NCBI GenBank assembly: GCA_916610825.1
Contig: OU744450.1
Coordinates: forward strand, 16,308,267-16,372,266
Length of the DNA: 64,000 nucleotides
Source of the DNA: Haliclystus octoradiatus
Lineage: Eukaryota; Cnidaria; Staurozoa; Stauromedusae; Haliclystidae
Reading direction: 5' to 3'
The translations under genes and the position numbers were made by a program. How positions within the stretch are numbered: position 1 is the first letter of the stretch; each line of letters begins with the position of its first letter. Under the pieces are notes generated by a model. That model searched no databases, was not told where the DNA came from, and worked only from the letters and a program-made list of their open reading frames with translations. This document shows, piece after piece, positions 1-10,859 of the stretch.

Positions 1-61
1 TCGAATTCCCTTGGGAATTGGGCATTGTTTTTGGTCATTTTGAGCATTTTTTGTAAAATTC

Positions 62-78
62 GAATTCCCTTGGGAATT
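62..78. other. Representative dyad core with overlapping EcoRI and BstBI sites
   Basis: AATTCCC-TT-GGGAATT (63-78) has two perfect 7-bp arms around a TT centre. It is preceded by TTCG, so TTCGAA and GAATTC overlap. This core recurs in nearly every 59-bp monomer of block A and is the best conserved part of the unit. In the short halves of compound units the centre is AA (CCCAAGGG). In subfamily B many monomers have lost GAATTC because they begin TCGTATTCCC or TCGATTTTCC. Whether a protein binds the dyad cannot be judged from sequence. Confidence 0.85.
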
Positions 79-272
79 AACCATTGTTTTTTCTCATTTT
101 CCATTCCCAAGGGAACAAAGCATTGTTTTTGGTCATTTGAAGCTGTTTTTGTAAAATTCGAATTCCCTTGGGAATTGGGCATTGTTTTTGGTCATTTTGA
201 GCTGTTTTTGTAAAAGTCGAATTCCCTTGGGAATTAGGCATTGTTTTAGGTCATTTTGAGCTGTTTTGTAAA

Positions 273-370
273 ATTCGAATTCACTTGGGAATTAAGCATT
301 GTTTTTTCTCATTTTTCATTCCCAAGAGAACAAAGCATTGTTTTTGGTCATTTTAAGCTGTTTTTGTAAA
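273..370 (+). repeat. Representative 98-bp compound unit (59 + 39)
   Basis: The distance between successive ATTCG starts is 98 bp. The first part is an ordinary monomer up to CTCATTTT. The segment that should follow (GAGCTG, TTTTTGTAAA, ATTCGA, about 20 bp) is missing, and the sequence passes directly to CATTCCCAAGAGAACAAAG and a normal GCATTG half. The short half is therefore a 39-bp truncated monomer in the same orientation, not an inverted one, even though its core centre reads AA. Such compounds occur in both subfamilies, so the fusion predates their separation. Confidence 0.9.
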
Positions 371-546
371 ATTCGAATTCCCTCGGGAATTAAGCATTGT
401 TTTTGTCATTTTGAGCTGTTTTTGTAAAATTCGAATTTATCTTGGGAATTAGGCATTGTTTTGATCGCTTTAAGCTGTTTTTGAAAAATTCGAATTCCCT
501 TGGGAATTAAGCATTGTTTAAGGTCATTTTGAGCTGTTTTTGAAAA

Positions 547-605
547 ATTCGAATTCCCTTGGGAATTAAGCATTGTTTTAGGTCATTTTGAGCTGTTTTT
601 GTAAA
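547..605 (+). repeat. Representative canonical 59-bp monomer
   Basis: The next monomer begins exactly 59 bases later at 606, and GAATTC recurs at 551 and 610. In order the unit holds ATTCGAATTC, the CCTTGGG dyad centre, AATTAAGCATTG, a short T run with GGTCATTTT, GAGCTG, and TTTTTGTAAA. Composition is 26 T, 14 A, 12 G and 7 C, so the two strands differ strongly. Main variable positions are the bases after the dyad (AAGC, GGGC, AGGC or ACC), TTTAGG, TTAAGG or TTTTGG in the middle, and GTAAA or GAAAA at the end. Three units make 177 bp. Confidence 0.95.
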
Positions 606-683
606 ATTCGAATTCCCTTGGGAATTAAGCATTGTTTTAGGTCATTTTGAGCTGTTTTTGAAAAATTCGAATTCCCTTGGGAA

Positions 684-1097
684 TTAAGCATTGTTTAAGG
701 TCATTTTGAGCTGTTTTTGAAAAATTCGAATTCCCTTGGGAATTAAGCATTGTTTTAGGTCATTTTGAGCTGTTTTTGTAAAATTCGAATTCTCTTGGGA
801 ATTAGGCATTGTTTTTGATCGGTTTAAGCTGTTTTTGTAAAATTCGAATTCCCTTGGGAATTGCTTTTGGTCATTTTGAGCTGTTATTATAAAATTCGAA
901 TTCTCTTGGGAATTGGGCATTGTTTTTGGTCGTTTCAAACTCTTTTTGTAACATTCGAATTCCCTTGGGAGTTGACTATTGTTTTTGGTCATTTTGAGCT
1001 GTTTTTGTAAAAGTCGAATTCTCTTGGGAATTAAGCATTGTTTTAGGTAATTTTGAGCTGTTTTTGAAAAATTCGAATTCCCTTGGGAATTAAGCAC
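684..1097 (+). repeat. Representative 414-bp seven-monomer cassette of block A
   Basis: The monomers in order are: a TTAAGG monomer; a TTTAGG monomer; one with GAATTCTC and GATCGG; the 52-bp monomer; one with GGTCGTTTCAAACTC and GTAACATTCG; one with GGGAGTTGACTATTG and GTAAAAGTCG; and one with GAATTCTC and AAGCATTG. The block is open on the minus strand across its whole length, so it appears ten times as the same 137-codon frame. It is open because the variants remove the TGA that GGTCATTTT normally gives in one minus-strand frame. This is a repeat landmark and not a gene. Confidence 0.85.
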
Positions 1098-1500
1098 TGT
1101 TTTAGGTCATTTTGAGCTGTTTTTGTAAAATTTGAATTCTCTTGGGAATTAAGCATTGTTTTAGGTCATTTTGAGCTGTTTTTGAAAAATTCGAATTCCC
1201 TTGGGAATTAAGCATTGTTTTAGGTCATTTTGAGCTGTTTTTGAAAAATTCGAATTCCCTTGGGAATTAAGCATTGTTTAAGGTCATTTTGAGCTGTTAT
1301 TGAAAAATTCGAATTCCCTTGGGAATTAAGCATTGTTTAAGGTCATTTTGAGCTGTTTTTGAAAAATTCGAATTCCCTTGGGAAATAAGCATTGTTTTAG
1401 GTCATTTTGAGCTGTTTTTGTAAAATTCGAATTCCCTTGGGAATTAAGCATTGTTTTAGGTCATTTTGAGCTGTTTTTGAAAAATTCGAATTTCCTTGAG

Positions 1501-3950
1501 AATTAAGCATTGTTTTAGGTCATTTTGAGCTGTTTTTGTAAAATTCGAATTCCCTTGGGAATTGGGCATTGTTTTTGGTCATTTTGGGCATTTTTTGTAA
1601 AATTCGAATTCCCTTGGGAATTAACCATTGTTTTTTCTCATTTTCCATTCCCAAGGGAACAAAGCATTGTTTTTGGTCATTTGAAGCTGTTTTTGTAAAA
1701 TTCGAATTCCCTTGGGAATTAAGCATTGTTTTTGGTCATTTTGAGCTGTTTTTGTAAAAGTCGAATTCCCTTGGGAATTAGGCATTGTTTTTGGTCATTT
1801 TGAGCTGTTTTGTAAAATTCGAATTCACTTGGGAATTAAGCATTGTTTTTTCTCATTTTTCATTCCCAAGAGAACAAAGCATTGTTTTTGGTCATTCTAA
1901 GCTGTTTTTGTAAAATTCGAATTCTCTCGGGAATTAAGCATTGTTTTTGTCATTTTGAGCTGTTTTTGTAAAATTCGAATTCTCTTGGGAATTAGGCATT
2001 GTTTTTGATCGCTTTAAGCTGTTTTTGAAAAATTCGAATTCCTTTGGGAATTAAGCATTGTTTTGGGTCATTTTGAGCTGTTTTTGAAAAATTCGAATTC
2101 CCTTGGGAATTAAGCATTGTTTAAGGTCATTTTGAGCTGTTTTTGAAAAATTCGAATTCCCTTGGGAATTAAGTATTGTTTTAGGTCATTTTGAGCTGTT
2201 TTTGTAAAATTCGAATTCCCTTGGGAATTAAGCATTGTTTTAGGTCATTTTGAGCTGTTTTTGAAAAATTCGAATTCCCTTGGGAATTAAGCATTGTTTA
2301 AGGTCATTTTGAGCTGTTTTTGAAAAATTCGAATTCCCTTGGGAATTAAGCATTGTTTTAGGTCATTTTGAGCTGTTTTTGTAAAATTCGAATTCTCTTG
2401 GGAATTAGGCATTGTTTTTGATCGGTTTAAGCTGTTTTTGTAAAATTCGAATTCCCTTGGGAATTGCTTTTGGTCATTTTGAGCTGTTATTATAAAATTC
2501 GAATTCTCTTGGGAATTGGGCATTGTTTTTGGTCGTTTCAAACTCTTTTTGTAACATTCGAATTCCCTTAGGAGTTGACTATTGTTTTTGGTCATTTTGA
2601 GCTGTTTTTGTAAAAGTCGAATTCTCTTGGGAATTAAGCATTGTTTTAGGTCATTTTGAGCTGTTTTTGAAAAATTCGAATTCCCTTGGGAATTGGGCAT
2701 TGTTTTTGGTCATTTTGAGCATTTTTTGTAAAATTCGAATTCCCTTGGGAATTAACCATTGTTTTTTCTCATTTTCCATTCCCAAGGGAACAAAGCATTG
2801 TTTTTGGTCATTTGAAGCTGTTTTTGTAAAATTCGAATTCCCTTGGGAATTAAGCATTGTTTTTGGTCATTTTGAGCTGTTTTTGTAAAAGTCGAATTCC
2901 CTTGGGAATTAGGCATTGTTTTTGGTCATTTTGAGCTGTTTTGTAAAATTCGAATTCACTTGGGAATTAAGCATTGTTTTTTCTCATTTTTCATTCCCAA
3001 GAGAACAAAGCATTGTTTTTGGTCGTTTTAAACTCTTTTTGTAACATTCGAATTCCCTTGGGAGTTGGGCATTGTTTTTGGTCATTTTGAGCTGTTTTTG
3101 TAAAAGTCGAATTCCCTTGGGAATTAGGCATTGTTTTAGGTCATTTTGAGCTGTTTTGTAAAATTCGAATTCACTTGGGAATTAAGCATTGTTTTTTCTC
3201 ATTTTTCATTCCCAAGAGAACAAAGCATTGTTTTTGGTCATTTTAAGCTGTTTTTGTAAAATTCGAATTCCCTCGGGAATTAAGCATTGTTTTTGTCATT
3301 TTGAGCTGTTTTTGTAAAATTCGAATTTATCTTGGGAATTAGGCATTGTTTTGATCGCTTTAAGCTGTTTTTGAAAAATTCGAATTCCCTTGGGAATTAA
3401 GCATTGTTTAAGGTCATTTTGAGCTGTTTTTGAAAAATTCGAATTCCCTTGGGAATTAAGCATTGTTTTAGGTCATTTTGAGCTGTTTTTGTAAAATTCG
3501 AATTCCCTTGGGAATTAAGCATTGTTTTAGGTCATTTTGAGCTGTTTTTGAAAAATTCGAATTCCCTTGGGAATTAAGCATTGTTTAAGGTCATTTTGAG
3601 CTGTTTTTGAAAAATTCGAATTCCCTTGGGAATTAAGCATTGTTTTAGGTCATTTTGAGCTGTTTTTGTAAAATTCGAATTCTCTTGGGAATTAGGCATT
3701 GTTTTTGATCGGTTTAAGCTGTTTTTGTAAAATTCGAATTCCCTTGGGAATTGCTTTTGGTCATTTTGAGCTGTTATTATAAAATTCGAATTCTCTTGGG
3801 AATTGGGCATTGTTTTTGGTCGTTTCAAACTCTTTTTGTAACATTCGAATTCCCTTGGGAGTTGACTATTGTTTTTGGTCATTTTGAGCTGTTTTTGTAA
3901 AAGTCGAATTCTCTTGGGAATTAAGCATTGTTTTAGGTCATTTTGAGCTG
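1501..3950 (+). repeat. Segmental duplication, copy 1 (offset 5,700 bp)
   Basis: This matches about 7201-9650 at an offset of exactly 5,700 bp. Across 1501-2520 against 7201-8220 I read about four substitutions and no indels, and shared rarities include CCCTTAGGAGTTGACT and GGTCATTCTAAGC. Near 2850-3070 small clusters of differences appear (for example GGTCGTTTTAAACTC here against GGTCATTTTAAGC there), which look like patches copied from other monomers. Confidence 0.85.
3732..3783 (+). repeat. Representative 52-bp monomer, private to block A
   Basis: ATTCG starts lie at 3732 and 3784. Relative to the 59-bp unit, 7 bp are missing between the dyad and GGTCATTTT (it reads GGGAATTGCTTTTGGTC), and the end is TGTTATTATAAA. 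Further copies lie near 860, 2461, 4030, 4150, 5101, 6010, 7090, 8161, 9441, 11561, 12130, 12240, 13370, 13940, 15030 and 16090. Copies with a different T count lie near 18210, 18780 and 18890. I found none downstream of the N gap. Confidence 0.88.
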
Positions 3951-6900
3951 TTTTTGAAAAATTCGAATTCCCTTGGGAATTAAGCATTGTTTTAGGTCAT
4001 TTTGAGCTGTTTTTGAAAAATTCGAATTCCCTTGGGAATTGCTTTTGGTCATTTTGAGCTGTTATTATAAAACTCGAATTCTCTTGGGAATTGGGCATTG
4101 TTTTTGGTCGGTTTAAGCTGTTTTTGTAAAATTCGAATTCCCTTGGGAATTGCTTTTGGTCATTTTGAGCTGTTATTATAAAATTCGAATTCTCTTGGGA
4201 ATTGGGCATTGTTTTTGGTCGTTTTAAACTCTTTTTGTAACATTCGAATTCCCTTGGGAGTTGGGCATTGTTTTTGGTCATTTTGAGCTGTTTTTGTAAA
4301 AGTCGAATTCCCTTGGGAATTGGGCATTATTTTTGGTCATTTTGAGCTGTTTTTGTAAAATTCGAATTCCCTTGGGAATTAAGCATTGTTTTTGGTCATT
4401 TTGAGCTGTTTTTGTAAAATTCGAATTCCCTTGGGAATTAACCATTGTTTTTTCTCATTTTCCATTCCCAAGGGAACAAAGCATTGTTTTTGGTCATTTG
4501 AAGCTGTTTTTGTAAAATTCGAATTCCCTTGGGAATTAAGCATTGTTTTTGGTCATTTTGAGCTGTTTTTGTAAAAGTCGAATTCCCTTGGGAATTAGGC
4601 ATCGTGTTTGGTCATTTTGAGCTGTTTTGTAAAATTCGAATTCACTTGGGAATTAAGCATTGTTTTTTCTCATTTTTCATTCCCAAGAAAACAAAGCATT
4701 GTTTTTGGTCATTTTAAGCTGTTTTAGTAAAATTCGAATTCCCTCGGGAATTAAGCATTGTTTTTGTCATTTTGAGCTGTTTTTGTAAAATTCGAATTCT
4801 CTTGGGAATTAGGCATTGTTTTTGATCGCTTTAAGCTGTTTTTGAAAAATTCGAATTCCCTTGGGAATTAAGCATTGTTTTGGGTCATTTTGAGCTGTTT
4901 TTGAAAAATTCGAATTCCCTTGGGAATTAAGCATTGTTTAAGGTCATTTTGAGCTGTTTTTGAAAAATTCGAATTCCCTTGGGAATTAATCATTGTTTTA
5001 GGTCATTTTGAGCTGTTTTTGTAAAATTAGAATTCTCTTGGGAATTAGGCATTGTTTTTGATCGGTTTAAGCTGTTTTTGTAAAATTCGAATTCCCTTGG
5101 GAATTGCTTTTGGTCATTTTGAGCTGTTATTATAAAATTCGAATTCTCTTGGGAATTGGGCATTGTTTTTGGTCGTTTCAAACTCTTTTTGTAACATTCG
5201 AATTCCCTTGGGAGTTGACTATTGTTTTTGGTCATTTTGAGCTGTTTTTGTAAAAGTCGAATTCTCTTGGGAATTAAGCATTGTTTTAGGTCATTTTGAG
5301 CTGTTTTTGAAAAATTCGAATTCCCTTGGGAATTAAGCATTGTTTTTGGTCATTTTGAGCATTTTTTGTAAAATTCGAATTCCCTTGGGAATTAACCATT
5401 GTTTTTTCTCATTTTCCATTCCCAAGGGAACAAAGCATTGTTTTTGGTCATTTTAAGCTGTTTTTGTAAAATTCGAATTCCCTTGGGAATTAAGCATTGT
5501 TTTTGTCATTTTGAGCTGTTTTTGTAAAATTCGAATTCTCTTGGGAATTAGGCATTGTTTTTGATCGCTTTAAGCTGTTTTTGAAAAATTCGAATTCCCT
5601 TGGGAATTAAGCATTGTTTTGGGTCTTTTTGAGCTTTTTTTGTAAAATTCGAATTCACTTGGGAATTAAGCATTGTTTAAGGTCATTTTGAGTTGTTTTT
5701 GAAAAGTTCGAATTCCCTTGGGAATTAAGTATTGTTTTAGGTCATTATGAGCTGTTTTTGTAAAATTCGAATTCCCTTGGGAATTAAGCATTGTTTTAGG
5801 TCATTTTGAGCTGTTTTTGAAAAATTCGAATTCCCTTGGGAATTAAGCATTGTTTAAGGTCATTTTGAGCTGTTTTTGAAAAATTCGAATTCCCTTGGGA
5901 ATTAAGCATTGTTTTAGGTCATTTTGAGCTGTTTTTGTAAAATTCGAATTCTCTTGGGAATTAGGCATTGTTTTTGATCGGTTTAAGCTGTTTTTGTAAA
6001 ATTCGAATTCCCTTGGGAATTGCTTTTGGTCATTTTGAGCTGTTATTATAAAATTCGAATTCTCTTGGGAATTGGGCATTGTTTTTGGTCGTTTCAAACT
6101 CTTTTTGTAACATTCGAATTCCCTTGGGAGTTGACTATTGTTTTTGGTCATTTTGAGCTGTTTTTGTAAAAGTCGAATTCTCTTGGGAATTAAGCATTGT
6201 TTTAGGTCATTTTGAGCTGTTTTTGAAAAATTCGAATTCCCTTGGGAATTGGGCATTGTTTTTGGTCATTTTGAGCATTTTTTGTAAAATTCGAATTCCC
6301 TTGGGAATTAACCATTGTTTTTTCTCATTTTCCATTCCCAAGGGAACAAAGCATTGTTTTTGGTCATTTGAAGCTGTTTTTGTAAAATTCGAATTCCCTT
6401 GGGAATTAAGCATTGTTTTTGGTCATTTTGAGCTGTTTTTGTAAAATTCGAATTCCCTTGGGAATTAGGCATTGTTTTAGGTCATTTTGAGCTGTTTTGT
6501 AAAATTCGAATTCACTTGGGAATTAAGCATTGTTTTTTCTCATTTTTCATTCCCAAGAGAACAAAGCATTGTTTTTGGTCATTTTAAGCTGTTTTTGTAA
6601 AATTCGAATTCCCTCGGGAATTAAGCATTGTTTTTGTCATTTTGAGCTGTTTTTGTAAAATTCGAATTTATCTTGGGAAATAGGCATTGTTTTGATCGCT
6701 TTAAGCTGTTTTTGAAAAATTCGAATTCCCTTGGGAATTAAGCATTGTTTAAGGTCATTTTGAGCTGTTTTTGAAAAATTCGAATTCCCTTGGGAATTAA
6801 GCATTGTTTTAGGTCATTTTGAGCTGTTTTTGTAAAATTCGAATTCCCTTGGGAATTAAGCATTGTTTTAGGTCATTTTGAGCTGTTTTTGAAAAATTCG

Positions 6901-7200
6901 AATTCCCTTGGGAATTAAGCATTGTTTAAGGTCATTTTGAGCTGTTTTTGAAAAATTCGAATTCCCTTGGGAATTAAGCATTGTTTTAGGTCATTTTGAG
7001 CTGTTTTTGTAAAATTCGAATTCTCTTGGGAATTAGGCATTGTTTTTGATCGGTTTAAGCTGTTTTTGTAAAATTCGAATTCCCTTGGGAATTGCTTTTG
7101 GTCATTTTGAGCTGTTATTATAAAATTCGAATTCTCTTGGGAATTGGGCATTGTTTTAGGTAATTTTGAGCTGTTTTTGAAAAATTCGAATTTCCTTGAG

Positions 7201-9650
7201 AATTAAGCATTGTTTTAGGTCATTTTGAGCTGTTTTTGTAAAATTCGAATTCCCTTGGGAATTGGGCATTGTTTTTGGTCATTTTGGGCATTTTTTGTAA
7301 AGTTCGAATTCCCTTGGGAATTAACCATTGTTTTTTCTCATTTTTCATTCCCAAGGGAACAAAGCATTGTTTTTGGTCATTTGAAGCTGTTTTTGTAAAA
7401 TTCGAATTCCCTTGGGAATTGGGCATTGTTTTTGGTCATTTTGAGCTGTTTTTGTAAAAGTCGAATTCCCTTGGGAATTAGGCATTGTTTTTGGTCATTT
7501 TGAGCTGTTTTGTAAAATTCGAATTCACTTGGGAATTAAGCATTGTTTTTTCTCATTTTTCATTCCCAAGAGAACAAAGCATTGTTTTTGGTCATTCTAA
7601 GCTGTTTTTGTAAAATTCGAATTCTCTCGGGAATTAAGCATTGTTTTTGTCATTTTGAGCTGTTTTTGTAAAATTCGAATTCTCTTGGGAATTAGGCATT
7701 GTTTTTGATCGCTTTAAGCTGTTTTTGAAAAATTCGAATTCCTTTGGGAATTAAGCATTGTTTTGGGTCATTTTGAGCTGTTTTTGAAAAATTCGAATTC
7801 CCTTGGGAATTAAGCATTGTTTAAGGTCATTTTGAGCTGTTTTTGAAAAATTCGAATTCCCTTGGGAATTAAGTATTGTTTTAGGTCATTTTGAGCTGTT
7901 TTTGTAAAATTCGAATTCCCTTGGGAATTAAGCATTGTTTTAGGTCATTTTGAGCTGTTTTTGAAAAATTCGAATTCCCTTGGGAATTAAGCATTGTTTA
8001 AGGTCATTTTGAGCTGTTTTTGAAAAATTCGAATTCCCTTGGGAATTAAGCATTGTTTTAGGTCATTTTGAGCTGTTTTTGTAAAATTCGAATTCTCTTG
8101 GGAATTAGGCATTGTTTTTGATCGGTTTAAGCTGTTTTTGTAAAATTCGAATTCCCTTGGGAATTGCTTTTGGTCATTTTGAGCTGTTATTATAAAATTC
8201 GAATTCTCTTGGGAATTGGGCATTGTTTTTGGTCGTTTCAAACTCTTTTTGTAACATTCGAATTCCCTTAGGAGTTGACTATTGTTTTTGGTCATTTTGA
8301 GCTGTTTTTGTAAAAGTCGAATTCTCTTGGGAATTAAGCATTGTTTTAGGTCATTTTGAGCTGTTTTTGAAAAATTCGAATTCCCTTGGGAATTGGGCAT
8401 TGTTTTTGGTCATTTTGAGCATTTTTTGTAAAATTCGAATTCCCTTGGGAATTAACCATTGTTTTTTCTCATTTTCCATTCCCAAGGGAACAAAGCATTG
8501 TTTTTGGTCATTTGAAGCTGTTTTTGTAAAATTCGAATTCCCTTGGGAATTGGGCATTGTTTAAGGTCATTTTGAGCTGTTTTTGAAAAATTCGAATTCC
8601 CTTGGGAATTAGGCATTGTTTTTGGTCATTTTGAGCTGTTTTGTAAAATTCGAATTCACTTGGGAATTAAGCATTGTTTTTTCTCATTTTTCATTCCCAA
8701 GAGAACAAAGCATTGTTTTTGGTCATTTTAAGCTGTTTTTGTAAAATTCGAATTCCCTTGGGAATTGGGCATTGTTTTTGGTCATTTTGAGCTGTTTTTG
8801 TAAAAGTCGAATTCCCTTGGGAATTAGGCATTGTTTTAGGTCATTTTGAGCTGTTTTGTAAAATTCGAATTCACTTGGGAATTAAGCATTGTTTTTTCTC
8901 ATTTTTCATTCCCAAGAGAACAAAGCATTGTTTTTGGTCATTTTAAGCTGTTTTTGTAAAATTCGAATTCCCTCGGGAATTAAGCATTGTTTTTGTCATT
9001 TTGAGCTGTTTTTGTAAAATTCGAATTTATCTTGGGAATTAGGCATTGTTTTGATCGCTTTAAGCTGTTTTTGAAAAATTCGAATTCCCTTGGGAATTAA
9101 GCATTGTTTAAGGTCATTTTGAGCTGTTTTTGAAAAATTCGAATTCCCTTGGGAATTAAGCATTGTTTTAGGTCATTTTGAGCTGTTTTTGTAAAATTCG
9201 AATTCCCTTGGGAATTAAGCATTGTTTTAGGTCATTTTGAGCTGTTTTTGAAAAATTCGAATTCCCTTGGGAATTAAGCATTGTTTAAGGTCATTTTGAG
9301 CTGTTTTTGAAAAATTCGAATTCCCTTGGGAATTAAGCATTGTTTTAGGTCATTTTGAGCTGTTTTTGTAAAATTCGAATTCTCTTGGGAATTAGGCATT
9401 GTTTTTGATCGGTTTAAGCTGTTTTTGTAAAATTCGAATTCCCTTGGGAATTGCTTTTGGTCATTTTGAGCTGTTATTATAAAATTCGAATTCTCTTGGG
9501 AATTGGGCATTGTTTTTGGTCGTTTCAAACTCTTTTTGTAACATTCGAATTCCCTTGGGAGTTGACTATTGTTTTTGGTCATTTTGAGCTGTTTTTGTAA
9601 AATTCGAATTCTCTTGGGAATTAAGCATTGTTTTAGGTCATTTTGAGCTG
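7201..9650 (+). repeat. Segmental duplication, copy 2 (offset 5,700 bp)
   Basis: This is the partner of about 1501-3950. The left part (about 6915-8400) is itself repeated at about 13776-15261 at an offset of 6,861 bp. The two share the uncommon GGGCATTGTTTTAGGTAATT joint at 7146 and 14006, which copy 1 lacks. That makes the 13.8-15.3 kb segment closer to this copy than to the one at 1.5 kb. Confidence 0.83.
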
Positions 9651-10859
9651 TTTTTGTAAAATTCGAATTCCCTTGGGAATTAAGCATTGTTTTAGGTCAT
9701 TTTGAGCTGTTTTTGAAAAATTCGAATTTCCTTGAGAATTAAGCATTGTTTTAGGTCATTTTGAGCTGTTTTTGTAAAATTCGAATTCCCTTGGGAATTG
9801 GGCATTGTTTTTGGTCATTTTGAGCTGTTTTTGTAAAAGTCGAATTCCCTTGGGAATTAACCATTGTTTTTTCTCATTTTCCATTCCCAAGGGAACAAAG
9901 CATTGTTTTTGGTCATTTGAAGCTGTTTTTGTAAAATTCGAATTCCCTTGGGAGTTGACTATTGTTTTTGGTCATTTTGAGCTGTTTTTGTAAAAGTCGA
10001 ATTCTCTTGGGAATTAAGCATTGTTTTAGGTAATTTTGAGCTGTTTTTGAAAAATTCGAATTCCCTTGGGAATTAAGCATTGTTTTAGGTCATTTTGAGC
10101 TGTTTTTGAAAAATTCGAATTTCCTTGAGAATTAAGCATTGTTTTAGGTCATTTTGAGCTGTTTTTGTAAAAGTCGAATTCTCTTGGGAATTAAGCATTG
10201 TTTTAGGTAATTTTGAGCTGTTTTTGAAAAATTCGAATTCCCTTGGGAATTAAGCATTGTTTTAGGTCATTTTGAACTGTTTTTGAAAAATTCGAATTTC
10301 CTTGAGAATTAAGCATTGTTTTTGGTCATTTTGAGCTGTTATTATAAAATTCGAATTCTCTTGGGAATTGGGCATTGTTTTTGGTCGTTTCAAACTCTTT
10401 TTGTAACATTCGAATTCCCTTGGGAGTTGACTATTGTTTTTGGTCATTTTGAGCTGTTTTTGTAAAAGTCGAATTCTCTTGGGAATTAAGCATTGTTTTA
10501 GGTAATTTTGAGCTGTTTTTGAAAAATTCGAATTCCCTTGGGAATTAAGCATTGTTTTAGGTCATTTTGAGCTGTTTTTGAAAAATTCGAATTTCCTTGA
10601 GAATTAAGCATTGTTTTAGGTCATTTTGAGCTGTTTTTGTAAAATTCGAATTCCCTTGGGAATTGGGCATTGTTTTTGGTCATTTTGAGCTGTTTTTGAA
10701 AAATTCGAATTCCCTTGGGAATTAACCATTGTTTTTTCTCATTTTCCATTCCCAAGGGAACAAAGCATTGTTTTTGGTCATTTGAAGCTGTTTTTGTAAA
10801 ATTCGAATTCCCTTGGGAATTGGGCATTGTTTTTGGTCATTTTGAGCTGTTTTTGTAAA

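Noticed and set aside
62-78. Dyads as terminal inverted repeats or hairpin terminators
   Set aside because: They recur every 59 bp as part of the monomer, with no enclosed element or adjacent gene.
273-370. Short half-units with CCCAAGGG read as inverted monomers
   Set aside because: The sequence after them (GCATTG, T run, GGTCATTTT) keeps the + orientation, so only the core centre differs.
547-605. CENP-B box-like match (TTCG followed by GGG)
   Set aside because: There are nine bases between TTCG and GGG where the box has eight, and the required internal A and CGGG are absent.
547-605. Identity with the 59-bp FokI satellite of Vicia faba
   Set aside because: Only the length agrees. I saw no GGATG or CATCC in the monomer. 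A direct alignment would settle it.
684-1097. 137-codon minus-strand open frame occurring ten times in full
   Set aside because: It is wholly made of satellite monomers, has the same peptide in every copy, and shows no start context, domain or codon signal separate from the repeat.
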